Source: Streptomyces spiroverticillatus
Lineage (GTDB): Bacteria > Actinomycetota > Actinomycetes > Streptomycetales > Streptomycetaceae
DNA length: 64,000 nucleotides
Assembly: GCA_014650415.1 (NCBI GenBank)
Contig: BMUX01000011.1
Span: 172,052-236,051, forward strand
Direction of reading: 5' to 3'
The notes under the pieces were generated by a model that worked only from the letters and a program-made list of their open reading frames with translations, made no database searches and had not been told where the DNA came from. How positions within the stretch are numbered: position 1 is the first letter of the stretch; each line of letters begins with the position of its first letter. The translations under genes were made by a program, and so were the position numbers. This document shows positions 33,561-42,636 of the stretch, piece by piece.

Positions 33561-34285
33561 GCGGCCCGGCCCTCCGTTCCGGCGACGGGCGCGGAAGCCG
33601 CCCGGCGGCCGTCCAGCAGCGGCACGGCGCGGTCCGCGAGGGCGGCGACCTCCGGGTCGTGCGTGGCGAGGACCACGGTGAGGGAGTGCGAGCGGGCGGC
33701 CGTGGTGAGGGTGCGCAGCACCTGGGCGGCGTCCGAGCGGTGCAGCGGGGCGGTGGGCTCGTCGGCGAACAGCACGGAGGGGGCGGTGGCCAGGGCGCGG
33801 GCGATGGCGACGCGCTGGCGCTGGGCCTGGAGGAGGGCGGCGGGGCGCTTGCGGGCGACGGCGCCGATGTCGAGGCGCTCCAGCCACTCCACGGCGGTGG
33901 CCTTCGCGGCCTTGTGGCCCTCGCCGCGCAGGAGGAGGGGGAGGGCGGTGTTCTCCCAGGCCGTCAGCTCGGGGACCAGGTCGGGGGAGGAGGAGATCCA
34001 GGCGAAGCGGTCGCGGCGCAGGCGTTCGCGGGTGAGCGCGCCCATGGTGTGCACGGGGACGCTGTTGAACCAGACCTCGCCGTCGTCCGGGACCAGGTGC
34101 CCGGAGAGGCAGTTGAGGAGGGTGGTCTTGCCGCTGCCGCGCGGGCCGGTGACGGCCAGGATCTCGCCCTCGCGCACTGCCAGCGACACGTCGACGAGAG
34201 CGGGGGACCCCTCATGGGCGTGGTGCAGGGAGCGGGCCCAGAGGACGTCGTTGTCCGGTGGGGCGTTGTCCGGCGGGACCACCAT
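33542..34285 (-). CDS. ABC transporter ATP-binding protein with degenerate signature motif
   Basis: The 247-residue ATPase has Walker A GPRGSGKTT near residue 49, Walker B VLFADEP and the switch LATHDPE, in the MacB/LolD-like arrangement. The ABC signature, normally LSGGQ, reads LLQAQ in AALLQAQRQRVAIARAL, while the following RQRVAIARAL is normal. ATG 34285 was chosen because GAGGT lies 8 nt upstream; GTG 34294 is the alternative. Loss of the SGG could weaken ATP sandwiching, so the transporter may be slow or use a different activation mode. Confidence 0.85.
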   Translation of the reverse strand: MVVPPDNAPPDNDVLWARSLHHAHEGSPALVDVSLAVREGEILAVTGPRGSGKTTLLNCLSGHLVPDDGEVWFNSVPVHTMGALTRERLRRDRFAWISSSPDLVPELTAWENTALPLLLRGEGHKAAKATAVEWLERLDIGAVARKRPAALLQAQRQRVAIARALATAPSVLFADEPTAPLHRSDAAQVLRTLTTAARSHSLTVVLATHDPEVAALADRAVPLLDGRRAASAPVAGTEGRAACSLSA

Positions 34286-34412
34286 GGCGTACACCTCATG
34301 TCAGGTTCAGATCGAATTTCCCGTCCCCCTTCCGGGGGAACGAAACACGGAGCCGATCGGTCACTGCGCACGCTAGGGATTCGGGGTGCGGAGGTGGGTG
34401 TGGCGCGGCAGA

Positions 34413-34467
34413 CGTACGGCCCGGACGCCGCCCGTTCTCACTGGAACGGGTGCATCCGGGCCGTACG
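34413..34467 (-). terminator. Two-part hairpin after the aminotransferase gene
   Basis: CGTACGGCCCGGA (34413-34425) pairs with TCCGGGCCGTACG (34455-34467), and CCCGTTC (34431-34437) with GAACGGG (34444-34450) inside. It lies 23 nt beyond the stop of the leftward aminotransferase gene, with no T tract on the minus strand. Confidence 0.6.
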
Positions 34468-34489
34468 AAAAGATCAACGCACCTGCTGG

Positions 34490-35875
34490 CTACAGCTTGG
34501 TCCAGGCCTCCGTGAGGACCGCCCGCAGGATGCCCTCGATCTCGTCGAAGGTCTCCTGGGTGGAGATCAGCGGCGGCGCGAGCTGGACGACCGGGTCGCC
34601 GCGGTCGTCGGCCCGGCAGTACAGGCCGTTCTCGTACAGCGCCTTGGAGAGGAAGCCGTACAGGACGCGCTCGGTCTCCTCGTCGGTGAAGGTCTCCTTG
34701 GTGGCCTTGTCCTTCACCAGCTCGATGCCGTAGAAGAAGCCGTTGCCGCGGACGTCGCCGACGATCGGCAGGTCGTGGAGCTTGCGGAGCGTCTGGTAGA
34801 ACGCGTCCTCGTTGTCCAGGACGTGCTGGTTGAGGCCCTCGCGCTCGAAGATGTCGAGGTTGGCGAGGCCGACCGCCGCGGAGACCGGGTGGCCGCCGAA
34901 GGTGTAGCCGTGCAGGAAGGTGTTGTCGCCCTCGTAGAACGGCTCGGCGATCTTGTCCGAGACGATGCAGGCACCGATCGGGGAGTAGCCCGAGGTCATG
35001 CCCTTGGCGCAGGTGATCATGTCCGGTACGTAACCGAACTTGTCGCAGGCGAACATCGTGCCCAGGCGGCCGAAGGCGCAGATGACCTCGTCGGAGACGA
35101 GCAGCACGTCGTACTTGTCGCAGATCTCGCGGACCCGCTGGAAGTAGCCGGGCGGCGGCGGGAAGCAGCCGCCGGCGTTCTGCACCGGCTCCAGGAAGAC
35201 GGCGGCGACGGTCTCCGGGCCCTCGAAGAGGATCTCCTGCTCGATCTGGTCGGCGGCCCAGCGGCCGAAGGCCTCGGGGTCGTCGCCGTGGATCGGGGCG
35301 CGGTAGATGTTGGTGTTGGGGACCTTGTGCGCACCCGGGACGAGCGGCTCGAAGGGGGCCTTCAGGGCCGGCAGACCGGTGATCGACAGGGCGCCCTGCG
35401 GGGTGCCGTGGTAGGCGACCGCACGCGAGATGACCTTGTACTTGGTGTGCTGGCCGCGCAGCTTCCAGTACTGCTTGGCGAGCTTCCACGCGGTCTCGAC
35501 GGCCTCGCCGCCGCCGGTGGTGAAGAAGACCTTGTTCAGGTCGCCCGGCGCGTAGTGCGCGAGCCGCTCGGCGAGCTCGACGGCCTTCGGGTGGGCGTAG
35601 GACCACACCGGGAAGAAGGCCAGCTCCTGGGCCTGCTTGTACGCGGTCTCCGCGAGCTCGTGGCGGCCGTGACCGGCGTTGACCACGAACAGGCCGGAGA
35701 GGCCGTCGATGTAGCGCTTGCCCTTGTCGTCGAAGATGTACGTGCCCTCGCCGCGCACGATCGTCGGCACGGGGGCGTTCTCGTACGACGACATGCGGGT
35801 GAAGTGCATCCACAGGTGGTCGTACGCGGTCTTCGAGAGGTCCTTGCCGGTGGCAGGGTTGCTTGTGGCACTCAC
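34490..35875 (-). CDS. Class III (omega) aminotransferase, probably putrescine/diamine-pyruvate type
   Basis: A PLP enzyme of 461 residues with FFTTGGGEAVETAWKLAKQY for the cofactor phosphate, DEVICAFGRLG and the PLP Lys in TCAKGMTSGYSP, then NTFLHGYTFGGHP. Sequence and length fit the omega-aminotransferases acting on putrescine or related amines. Substrate choice here rests on the neighbouring aldehyde dehydrogenase and polyamine-binding protein. GTG 35875 follows the lrp stop by 2 nt; GTG 35893, overlapping lrp, is an alternative. It would convert putrescine to 4-aminobutanal, which the divergent dehydrogenase could oxidise to GABA. Confidence 0.87.
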   Translation of the reverse strand: MSATSNPATGKDLSKTAYDHLWMHFTRMSSYENAPVPTIVRGEGTYIFDDKGKRYIDGLSGLFVVNAGHGRHELAETAYKQAQELAFFPVWSYAHPKAVELAERLAHYAPGDLNKVFFTTGGGEAVETAWKLAKQYWKLRGQHTKYKVISRAVAYHGTPQGALSITGLPALKAPFEPLVPGAHKVPNTNIYRAPIHGDDPEAFGRWAADQIEQEILFEGPETVAAVFLEPVQNAGGCFPPPPGYFQRVREICDKYDVLLVSDEVICAFGRLGTMFACDKFGYVPDMITCAKGMTSGYSPIGACIVSDKIAEPFYEGDNTFLHGYTFGGHPVSAAVGLANLDIFEREGLNQHVLDNEDAFYQTLRKLHDLPIVGDVRGNGFFYGIELVKDKATKETFTDEETERVLYGFLSKALYENGLYCRADDRGDPVVQLAPPLISTQETFDEIEGILRAVLTEAWTKL

Positions 35876-35877
35876 GG

Positions 35878-36384
35878 CTATCGGGTTCCCCACATGTAGG
35901 TCTGCTTCTTGAGCTTGAGGTAGACGAAGCTCTCGGTGGAGCGCACTCCGGGGAGGGTCCGGATGCGTTTGTTGATCATCTCCAGGAGGTGGTCGTCGTC
36001 CTCGCACACGATCTCCGCGAGGAGGTCGAAGGAGCCCGCCGTCACGACGACGTACTCGACCTCCGGCATCTCCGTGAGCGCGTCCGCGACCGGATCGAGG
36101 TCGCCCTCCACGTTGATGCCGACCATCGCCTGCCGGCGGAAGCCCACGGTGAGCGGGTCCGTGACGGCGACGATCTGCATGACGCCCTGGTCGAGCAGCT
36201 TCTGTACGCGTTGGCGCACGGCGGCCTCGGAGAGACCCACCGCCTTGCCTATCGCGGCGTACGGACGACGGCCGTCCTCCTGGAGCTGCTCGATGATCGC
36301 CAACGAGACGGCATCGATCGCCGGGGAGCTTCCGCTGCCGGGCCTGGGTTCTGCGCTACGACTGACCACAGGGCCACTCTGCAC
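35878..36384 (-). CDS. Lrp/AsnC family transcriptional regulator
   Basis: A 168-residue regulator with an N-terminal winged helix (LQEDGRRPYAAIGKAVGLSE then AAVRQRVQKLLDQG, about 30-70) and the ligand-binding RAM domain (VEYVVVTAGSFDLLAEIVCE). Lrp proteins sense amino acids and form octamers. It is cotranscribed with the aminotransferase and divergent from the aldehyde dehydrogenase, so it is a likely local regulator of both. GTG 36384 was preferred to TTG 36411. A GTCAA-N3-TTGAC palindrome lies in the intergenic region. Confidence 0.9.
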   Translation of the reverse strand: MQSGPVVSRSAEPRPGSGSSPAIDAVSLAIIEQLQEDGRRPYAAIGKAVGLSEAAVRQRVQKLLDQGVMQIVAVTDPLTVGFRRQAMVGINVEGDLDPVADALTEMPEVEYVVVTAGSFDLLAEIVCEDDDHLLEMINKRIRTLPGVRSTESFVYLKLKKQTYMWGTR

Positions 36385-36435
36385 GAGGTCTCGTCCGTCT
36401 CGCAAGAGCAAACCGATGAAATTCGTTGTTCGTGC

Positions 36436-36448
36436 GTCAAGATTTGAC
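36436..36448. promoter_or_regulatory. Palindrome GTCAAgatTTGAC between divergent genes
   Basis: It contains a -35-like TTGAC in each direction and lies 52 nt upstream of the Lrp start and about 100 nt before the dehydrogenase. It is a good candidate operator for the Lrp regulator. Confidence 0.45.
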
Positions 36449-36500
36449 TGAATCCGAAGTTCTTGGAGGGTGGGTATGTCGAAAGCGACACCGCACTGAC

Positions 36501-36521
36501 TAGTGTGGGTGTCTCACCCAC
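36501..36521 (+). promoter_or_regulatory. -10 element and overlapping palindrome upstream of the aldehyde dehydrogenase
   Basis: TAGTGT (36501-36506) looks like a -10. GTGGGTG (36505-36511) and CACCCAC (36515-36521) form a palindrome over the expected start site, where a bound repressor would block transcription. Confidence 0.4.
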
Positions 36522-36546
36522 CGGACATCGATGAGGGAGAGTGGCC

Positions 36547-37986
36547 GTGACCACCGAGCTGCGCCGTCTGCGCAACTACATCGCAGGAGAGTTCCGCGAC
36601 GCCGCCGACGGGCGGACCACCGACGTGATCAATCCGGTGACGGGCGAGGCGTACGCGACCGCGCCGCTCTCCGGCCAGGAGGACGTCGACGCCGCGATGG
36701 CCGCCGCCGCCGAGGCGTTCCCCGCCTGGCGCGACCTGACGCCGTCCGAGCGCCAGAAGGCCCTGCTGAAGATTGCGGACGCCTTCGAGGAGCGCGCGGA
36801 GGAGCTGATCGCCGCCGAGTCGGAGAACTGCGGCAAGCCCCTCGGAATGACCCGCTCCGAGGAAATCCCGCCGATGGTCGACCAGATCCGCTTCTTCGCG
36901 GGCGCGGCACGCCTCCTTGAGGGCCGCAGCGCCGGCGAGTACATGGAGGGCCTGACCTCCATCGTCCGCCGCGAGCCGGTCGGCGTCTGCGCGCAGGTCG
37001 CGCCGTGGAACTACCCGATGATGATGGCCGTGTGGAAGTTCGCCCCGGCGCTCGCCGCGGGCAACACCGTCGTCCTGAAGCCGTCGGACACCACCCCCGC
37101 CTCCACCGTCCTGATCGCCGAGATCATCGGCTCCATCGTCCCCAAGGGCGTCTTCAACGTCGTCTGCGGCGACCGTGACACCGGCCGCGCGATGGTCGAG
37201 CACAAGACCCCGGCGATGGCCTCCATCACCGGTTCGGTACGCGCCGGCATGCAGGTCGCCGAGTCCGCGTCCAAGGACCTCAAGCGGGTCCACCTGGAGC
37301 TTGGCGGCAAGGCCCCCGTCGTGGTCTTCGAGGACACCGACATCGCCAAGGCCGTCGAGGACATCGCCATGGCGGGCTACTTCAACGCCGGCCAGGACTG
37401 TACGGCCGCCACGCGCGTGCTCGTACAGGAGTCGATCCACGACGAGTTCGTGACCGCGCTCGCGAAGGCGGCGGCGGACACGAAGACCGGCATGCCGGAC
37501 GACGAGGACGTGCTCTACGGCCCGCTCAACAACGCCAACCAGCTCAAGCAGGTCACCGGCTTCATCGAGCGGCTGCCCGCGCACGCCAAGGTCGAGGCGG
37601 GCGGCCACCGGGTCGGCGACAAGGGCTACTTCTACGCCCCGACCGTCGTCTCCGGCCTCAAGCAGGACGACGAGATCATCCAGAACGAGGTGTTCGGGCC
37701 GGTCATCACCGTCCAGTCCTTCACCGACGAGGCCCAGGCCCTGGAGTGGGCGAACGGCGTCGAGTACGCCCTCGCGTCCTCCGTGTGGACCAAGGACCAC
37801 GCGCGCGCCATGCGCATGTCCAAGAACCTCGACTTCGGCTGCGTGTGGATCAACACCCACATCCCGCTGGTCGCCGAGATGCCGCACGGCGGCTTCAAGA
37901 AGTCCGGCTACGGCAAGGACCTCTCCGCGTACGGCTTCGAGGACTACACCCGCATCAAGCACGTCATGACGTCGCTCGACGGCTGA
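36547..37986 (+). CDS. Aldehyde dehydrogenase, probable 4-aminobutyraldehyde dehydrogenase
   Basis: The 479-residue NAD(P)-dependent enzyme has the catalytic Cys in NAGQDCTAATR near 282, the general base Glu in LELGGKAP and the cofactor loop SITGSVRAG. Its similarity to PuuC/PatD-type enzymes and its neighbours (aminotransferase, polyamine-binding protein) suggest oxidation of 4-aminobutanal to GABA. GTG 36547 was chosen over GTG 36541 because GAGGGA is 8 nt away and homologues start TTELRRLRNY. A terminator separates it from the binding-protein gene. Confidence 0.9.
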   Translation: MTTELRRLRNYIAGEFRDAADGRTTDVINPVTGEAYATAPLSGQEDVDAAMAAAAEAFPAWRDLTPSERQKALLKIADAFEERAEELIAAESENCGKPLGMTRSEEIPPMVDQIRFFAGAARLLEGRSAGEYMEGLTSIVRREPVGVCAQVAPWNYPMMMAVWKFAPALAAGNTVVLKPSDTTPASTVLIAEIIGSIVPKGVFNVVCGDRDTGRAMVEHKTPAMASITGSVRAGMQVAESASKDLKRVHLELGGKAPVVVFEDTDIAKAVEDIAMAGYFNAGQDCTAATRVLVQESIHDEFVTALAKAAADTKTGMPDDEDVLYGPLNNANQLKQVTGFIERLPAHAKVEAGGHRVGDKGYFYAPTVVSGLKQDDEIIQNEVFGPVITVQSFTDEAQALEWANGVEYALASSVWTKDHARAMRMSKNLDFGCVWINTHIPLVAEMPHGGFKKSGYGKDLSAYGFEDYTRIKHVMTSLDG

Positions 37987-37996
37987 GCCTCGTAAC

Positions 37997-38033
37997 GGGG
38001 CGGGCGATAGGCAGACTGTCTATTGCCCGCCCC
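37997..38033 (+). terminator. Terminator after the aldehyde dehydrogenase
   Basis: GGGGCGGGCGATAG (37997-38010) pairs with CTATTGCCCGCCCC (38020-38033) with one G-U pair and a 9-nt loop. It is followed by TCGTG, so termination may be incomplete. Confidence 0.75.
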
Positions 38034-38059
38034 TCGTGCATTCCGGAAGGGTTGGGTCC

Positions 38060-39265
38060 ATGGGTGATCTTGGTCGCGTTTCGCGTCGTCTCTCGCGCCG
38101 CACGGTGCTCCGCGGTATCGGGTACGGAATCGGTACGACGGGGGCGCTCGCCGCGCTCACCGGGTGCGGGGTTCCCGCCGCTTACGTGAAGCCGGGCGAC
38201 CGGGCCGGGACGGACTCCTCCGACCGGGACAAGAACCTCCAGTTCGCCAACTGGCCCCTCTACATCGACACCGATGAGGAGGACAAGTCGAAGCGGCCGA
38301 CGCTGGAGGAGTTCACCAAGCGGACCGGGATCTCGGTGCGGTACACCGAGGAGATCAACGACAACGACGAGTTCTTCGGCAAGGTCAGCCCGGCGCTGAT
38401 GAACCACCAGGAGACCGGCCGCGACCTCATCGTCATCAGCGACTGGATGGCCGCGCGCTTCGTGCGCCTGGGCTGGGTCCAGGAGATGGACCGCGCCAAG
38501 CAGCCCAACGTCGCCAAGTACCTGGACCCGCAGCTCCTGAACCCGGCCTTCGACAAGGGCCGCCGGCACGCGGTGCCGTGGCAGTCGGGGATCACCGGCA
38601 TCGCGTACAACCGCAAGAAGCTCGGCCGCGAGATCAAGCACACCTCGGACCTGTGGCGCCCCGAACTGAAGGGCAAGGTCACGCTCTTCTCCGGCCTCGA
38701 CGAGAGCTTCTCGCTGCTGATGCAGGGGCTCGGCGTCGACGTCACCAAGTGGGTCGCGGACGACTTCCACACGATGTGCGAGCAGGTGGAGAAGCTGGTC
38801 AAGACCAAGCACATCCGCCGCTTCACCGGCAACGACTACGTCAAGGACCTCGCGAGCGGCGACGTGCTGGCCTGCCAGGCGTACTCCGGCGACGTCATCC
38901 AGCTCCAGGCCGACAACCCGGACATCGAGTTCGTGGTGCCGGAGGAGGGTGCGGAGCTGTGGGCGGAGTCGCTCATGATCCCCAACCTCGCCAAGCACAA
39001 GCGCAACGCCGAGAAGCTGATCGACTACTACTACGACCCCGAGGTCGCCGCCGAACTGGCCACCTGGGTCAACTACGTCTGCCCCGTCCCGGCGGCCCGC
39101 GACATCATCGCCTCCTCCAAGGACGAGGAGACGGCGGCCCTCGCCGAGGACCCGCTGATCTTCCCCGACGGGGCGGTCCGCAAGCGGCTCCAGATCGCAC
39201 GGGACATCACCGCGGAGGAGCGGCTGGAGTTCGCGAAGCGGTGGAACTCGATCGTGGGGCTGTAG
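38060..39265 (+). CDS. Polyamine (spermidine/putrescine) binding lipoprotein, orphan
   Basis: A 401-residue extracellular binding protein. A twin-arginine-like signal (SRRTVLRG) leads to a lipobox ALTGC near residue 37. The fold matches PotD-type proteins (FANWPLYIDTDEE, EEFTKRTGISVRYTEEINDN, DWMAARFVRLGWVQEMD). No ATPase or permease is adjacent. The paralogue at 48532 has a complete transporter and shares the EINDN/DINDN and DWMAAR segments, so this protein may feed that transporter. ATG 38060 follows GGAAGGG by 8 nt. Confidence 0.9.
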   Translation: MGDLGRVSRRLSRRTVLRGIGYGIGTTGALAALTGCGVPAAYVKPGDRAGTDSSDRDKNLQFANWPLYIDTDEEDKSKRPTLEEFTKRTGISVRYTEEINDNDEFFGKVSPALMNHQETGRDLIVISDWMAARFVRLGWVQEMDRAKQPNVAKYLDPQLLNPAFDKGRRHAVPWQSGITGIAYNRKKLGREIKHTSDLWRPELKGKVTLFSGLDESFSLLMQGLGVDVTKWVADDFHTMCEQVEKLVKTKHIRRFTGNDYVKDLASGDVLACQAYSGDVIQLQADNPDIEFVVPEEGAELWAESLMIPNLAKHKRNAEKLIDYYYDPEVAAELATWVNYVCPVPAARDIIASSKDEETAALAEDPLIFPDGAVRKRLQIARDITAEERLEFAKRWNSIVGL

Positions 39266-39338
39266 GGCGTCCGGGGGGGCGGGCGTGGCATTCGCCGGCC
39301 GGCTCGGCGAGCCCTTCGCCGATGGCCGCGGGCCGCTC

Positions 39339-40517
39339 TCAGCAGCTGAAGGCGGCGAGCTGGATGCTTTTGATGGTCGGATTCATGGCCTTGCTTTTCG
39401 CGTCCGTGGAGTTGACGGAGTAGACGAGGGTGCGGGACAGGTCGCGCGGGGCCGCGATGACCGCGTTGTAGCCCCAGCGGCCGCCCGTCTTGAGCCAGAC
39501 GACCCGCCCGCCCCCGAGGTCGTAGCGCTGGAGGCCGACGCTCATGTCCGCCCCGGCGATGTTGGGGACCGTGAACATCTCCTCCAGGAGCGGGCCGCGC
39601 ACCACCCGGCCCCGGAAGAGCGCCTTCAGGAAGGTCTCCAGGTCGGCCGTGGTGGAGATGAGGTCGCCCGCCGCCCAGGTTTCCGTCGCCCCCCACACCG
39701 ACACGTCGCGCAGCTCCGTCGTACCGTCCGGCTTCTTGAACACCTGGTAGCCGTGGTTGTGCGGGCCCTTGATACGAGGGCTGGAGCCCGGGAAGTACGT
39801 GTCGTGCAGGCCCAGCGGGCGCAGGATGCGCCGGGCCACGGCCTCTTCGTACGAGGTCCCCGACACCTTCTCGATCAGGAGCCCGGCGATCGTGTAGCCG
39901 ATGTTGCCGTACCGCTGCGTCGTGCCGGGCACGTTCTTCTCCCCCTCCTTTGCGGGTGAGGTCGCCTGGGCGACCGCCGCGCGCGCCGAGTGCAGGTCGA
40001 GGCGGTGGGCGTACAGCACCTCCAGGTCCTCGCTCTCGCTCCCGCCGGCGGGGCTGGGGATGCCGTGCGTGTGGTTGAGGAGCTGGCGGACCGTCACCGT
40101 GCCGTACGAGGCGGGAATGTCGGCCGGGAGGTAGGCGCGGACCGGGCGGTTCAGGTCCACCCGGCCCTCGGCGGCCAGCCGCAGCACGGTCGCGGCGGTG
40201 AACACCTTGGTGACCGAGCCGACCCGGAAGCGGGCGTCCGGGTCGGCGGCGCGGCCCGATGCCAGGTCGTGGACGCCGGAACTGCCCCGCCAGTCCCCGC
40301 CCTTGCCGCCCACCCGTACGAGCGCGGCCGTGGAGTTCGCGTTCGGGAGCCCGGCGATCGCGGCGCGGAGGGCCTCGGCGTCGGGGCCGGAGGTCTGGTG
40401 CGAGGCGGCCGGCGCCGGCTGGGCGGTCGCCGGTCCGGCGGCGGCCGGCCCCGCGGCGATGCCGAGCACCAGGGCGGCGGCGAGGGCGGTGCGGGTGCGT
40501 GCGCTGAGGCGGTTCAT
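39339..40517 (-). CDS. Secreted serine hydrolase, class C beta-lactamase/DD-peptidase fold
   Basis: The 392-residue protein has a signal peptide (LSARTRTALAAALVLGIAAG, cleavage after AGPAAA) and the three motifs of penicillin-interacting serine hydrolases: SVTK at 101-104, YGN at 203-205 and KTG at 343-345. It is likely a D-alanyl-D-alanine carboxypeptidase or related enzyme rather than a resistance lactamase. The ATG 40517 start gives an export signal. It lies 155 nt downstream of a two-component operon on the same strand. Confidence 0.88.
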   Translation of the reverse strand: MNRLSARTRTALAAALVLGIAAGPAAAGPATAQPAPAASHQTSGPDAEALRAAIAGLPNANSTAALVRVGGKGGDWRGSSGVHDLASGRAADPDARFRVGSVTKVFTAATVLRLAAEGRVDLNRPVRAYLPADIPASYGTVTVRQLLNHTHGIPSPAGGSESEDLEVLYAHRLDLHSARAAVAQATSPAKEGEKNVPGTTQRYGNIGYTIAGLLIEKVSGTSYEEAVARRILRPLGLHDTYFPGSSPRIKGPHNHGYQVFKKPDGTTELRDVSVWGATETWAAGDLISTTADLETFLKALFRGRVVRGPLLEEMFTVPNIAGADMSVGLQRYDLGGGRVVWLKTGGRWGYNAVIAAPRDLSRTLVYSVNSTDAKSKAMNPTIKSIQLAAFSC

Positions 40518-40672
40518 GGTGGGGCCTTCCGGGGCCGTGGGATTCCCCGGTGGGGGAGTCCGTATCTGCTGTTGGACTCCATCCTGTTGAGCGCGGGCCG
40601 TTCGCGGATCGCCGGTGGGGGCGGTCCTGGCGGCCGGGTTTCCTCCCCCGGGCGGGGGAGGGCGGCGCCCGG

Positions 40673-41332
40673 TCATCCCCCGCCGGAGGGAGCGATCAGC
40701 CCCGTCTCGTACGCGCAGATCACCGCCTGGATGCGGTCGCGCAGCCCGAGCTTCGACAGGACGTTGCCCACGTGCGTCTTCACCGTGTGCTCGCTGACGG
40801 TCAGGGCCGCCGCGATCTCGGCGTTGGAGAGGCCCCGGGCCAGGTGGAGCAGGGTCTCCCGCTCGCGCGCCGTCAGCACGTCCAGCCGGTCGGAGGGCGG
40901 GGCCGCGACCGGCCGGGAGGTGAACTCCGCGATCAGGCGGCGGGCCACCGTCGGCGCGACCAGCGATTCGCCGTCCGCCACCACCCGCACCGCGTGCACC
41001 AGGTCGTCCCGGCGCACGTCCTTCAGGAGGAAGCCGCTCGCGCCCGCGTGCAGCGCGTCGTACACATACGCGTCGGAGTCGAAGGTCGTCAGCATGACGG
41101 TGCGGGTCGGGCCCGAGGACGTGATGGCCCGGCACGCCTCGATGCCGTCCATCAACGGCATCCGGATGTCGAGGAGCGCCACGTCCGGCGCCAGCCGTCG
41201 CACCGCGTCGACCGCCGCCGCGCCGTCGCCCGCCTCCGCGACCACCTCCACGTCCGGCTGCGCGTCCAGAATCATCGCGAAGCCGCTGCGGACCAGTTCC
41301 TGGTCGTCCGCGACCACCACCCGGATCGTCAA
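40673..41332 (-). CDS. NarL/LuxR-type response regulator
   Basis: A 219-residue regulator with receiver domain (VVVADDQELVRSGF), phosphoacceptor Asp 55 (ALLDIRMP) and the C-terminal LuxR helix-turn-helix (LTARERETLLHLARGLSNAE then IAAALTVSEHTVKTHV). Its start overlaps the kinase stop by 4 nt, so the two form a pair. The target is unknown; the neighbouring serine hydrolase is a candidate. Confidence 0.94.
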   Translation of the reverse strand: MTIRVVVADDQELVRSGFAMILDAQPDVEVVAEAGDGAAAVDAVRRLAPDVALLDIRMPLMDGIEACRAITSSGPTRTVMLTTFDSDAYVYDALHAGASGFLLKDVRRDDLVHAVRVVADGESLVAPTVARRLIAEFTSRPVAAPPSDRLDVLTARERETLLHLARGLSNAEIAAALTVSEHTVKTHVGNVLSKLGLRDRIQAVICAYETGLIAPSGGG

Positions 41333-42636
41333 CGTCCCACCTCCGTCGCGGACATTACAAGCACGGTGCTCAGCCGGAATCCCCTGCTCCCGGGGCCCGC
41401 GCCCGCCGTCACCGAACCACCGTGCGCGGCGGCCCGCTCGCGGATGCCGGTCAGGCCGTGGCCCGCGGCGGGTCCGGCGACGCGACCGTTGGCGGGGCCC
41501 CTGCCGTCGTCGGTGACCGTGACGGTCAAGTCCCGGGGACCGTAATGGAGTCGTACGTCGACGCTGCGCGCCCCCGCGTGCTTGACGGTGTTCGTCAGGG
41601 CCTCCTGGACGATGCGGTACGCCGTCGCGCCCAGGGCGGCGGAGAGGGGGCGCGGGTCACCTGACGCCTCGTACGTCACGGTGAGGTCGTCCCGTCCCAC
41701 CCGTTCGACCAGGGCGGGCAGTTCGGCGATCCCGGGCAGCGGCGCGCGCGGTGCGAGCGATCCGTCCGGGCTCTCCCGCAGCACCCCCAGCATCTGCCGG
41801 AGCTGCGTCATGGCCTCCCGCCCGGTCTCCGAGATGGCGTCGAACGCGGCCTCCGCCCGCTCGGGCGCGACGCGCACCGCGACCGGTCCCGCCTCCGCCT
41901 GGACGACCATGATGCTGACCGCGTGCGACAGGACGTCGTGCATCTCCCGTGCGATACGGGCCCGTTCGCGGGCCGCCGCCTGCTCGGCCTCGATGCGGTT
42001 CGCCCGCTCCAGCTCGGCGTTCCGCTCCTCGACGGCCCGCGCCCGCTCCTCGACCGCCCGCGTGTACGCCTGCCGGGTGTGGGTCAGGCGGCCGAAGGCG
42101 TACGACGCCGCGAAGACGACGAGCGTGAGCAGCAGCTCCCGCAGCCAGTCGTCCCGGCCCCGCCACGCCACGGAGACGGCGGCCATCACCAGCGTCAGCG
42201 CGCCCGTGACCTGTCGCAGCGGGGAGGGCGCGAGCGCGGCGAGCGAGTACAGCGCGACCATGCTCGTGTACGGGAGGGTCTGGCCGGGCCCGTCGACGGC
42301 CGTCCCGTACAGCACGTGCGCGCAGAGCACCGCCACCAGGACGGCCAGCGGTGCACGCCGCCGCCAGACGAGCGGCAGCACGGTCAGCGTCGTCAGCCCG
42401 TACGCGAGGAGGGTCGCGGGCGACGAACCCGGCGGGCGCGGAATCAACCACGGCACGCTGACGACGAGTTGGACGAGCAGGGCCACGCCGGCGTCGGCCG
42501 CCCACGGATGCGCGCGCAGGGCGGCGCCGACGTCCGCCGCCCGGGGGCGGAAGCGGGCGGGGAGCCGTACGCGGCCTCGGAGCCGGACGCGCGCTCGGAG
42601 CGGGGCCGTCGCGCGCGGCCCGGGTGGAGCAGTCAC
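41329..42636 (-). CDS. Sensor histidine kinase, HisKA_3 type
   Basis: A 435-residue membrane kinase with about five to six spans in residues 45-185, a coiled coil (AVEERARAVEERNAELERAN), the phosphoacceptor His 233 in REMHDVLSHAVS and a HATPase domain (EALTNTVKHAG, then VTDDGRGPANG, GHGLTGIRERAAAHGG). It lacks an extracellular sensor domain, so it likely senses the membrane itself. It overlaps the methyltransferase stop by 4 nt and the regulator start by 4 nt. Confidence 0.93.
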   Translation of the reverse strand: MTAPPGPRATAPLRARVRLRGRVRLPARFRPRAADVGAALRAHPWAADAGVALLVQLVVSVPWLIPRPPGSSPATLLAYGLTTLTVLPLVWRRRAPLAVLVAVLCAHVLYGTAVDGPGQTLPYTSMVALYSLAALAPSPLRQVTGALTLVMAAVSVAWRGRDDWLRELLLTLVVFAASYAFGRLTHTRQAYTRAVEERARAVEERNAELERANRIEAEQAAARERARIAREMHDVLSHAVSIMVVQAEAGPVAVRVAPERAEAAFDAISETGREAMTQLRQMLGVLRESPDGSLAPRAPLPGIAELPALVERVGRDDLTVTYEASGDPRPLSAALGATAYRIVQEALTNTVKHAGARSVDVRLHYGPRDLTVTVTDDGRGPANGRVAGPAAGHGLTGIRERAAAHGGSVTAGAGPGSRGFRLSTVLVMSATEVGR

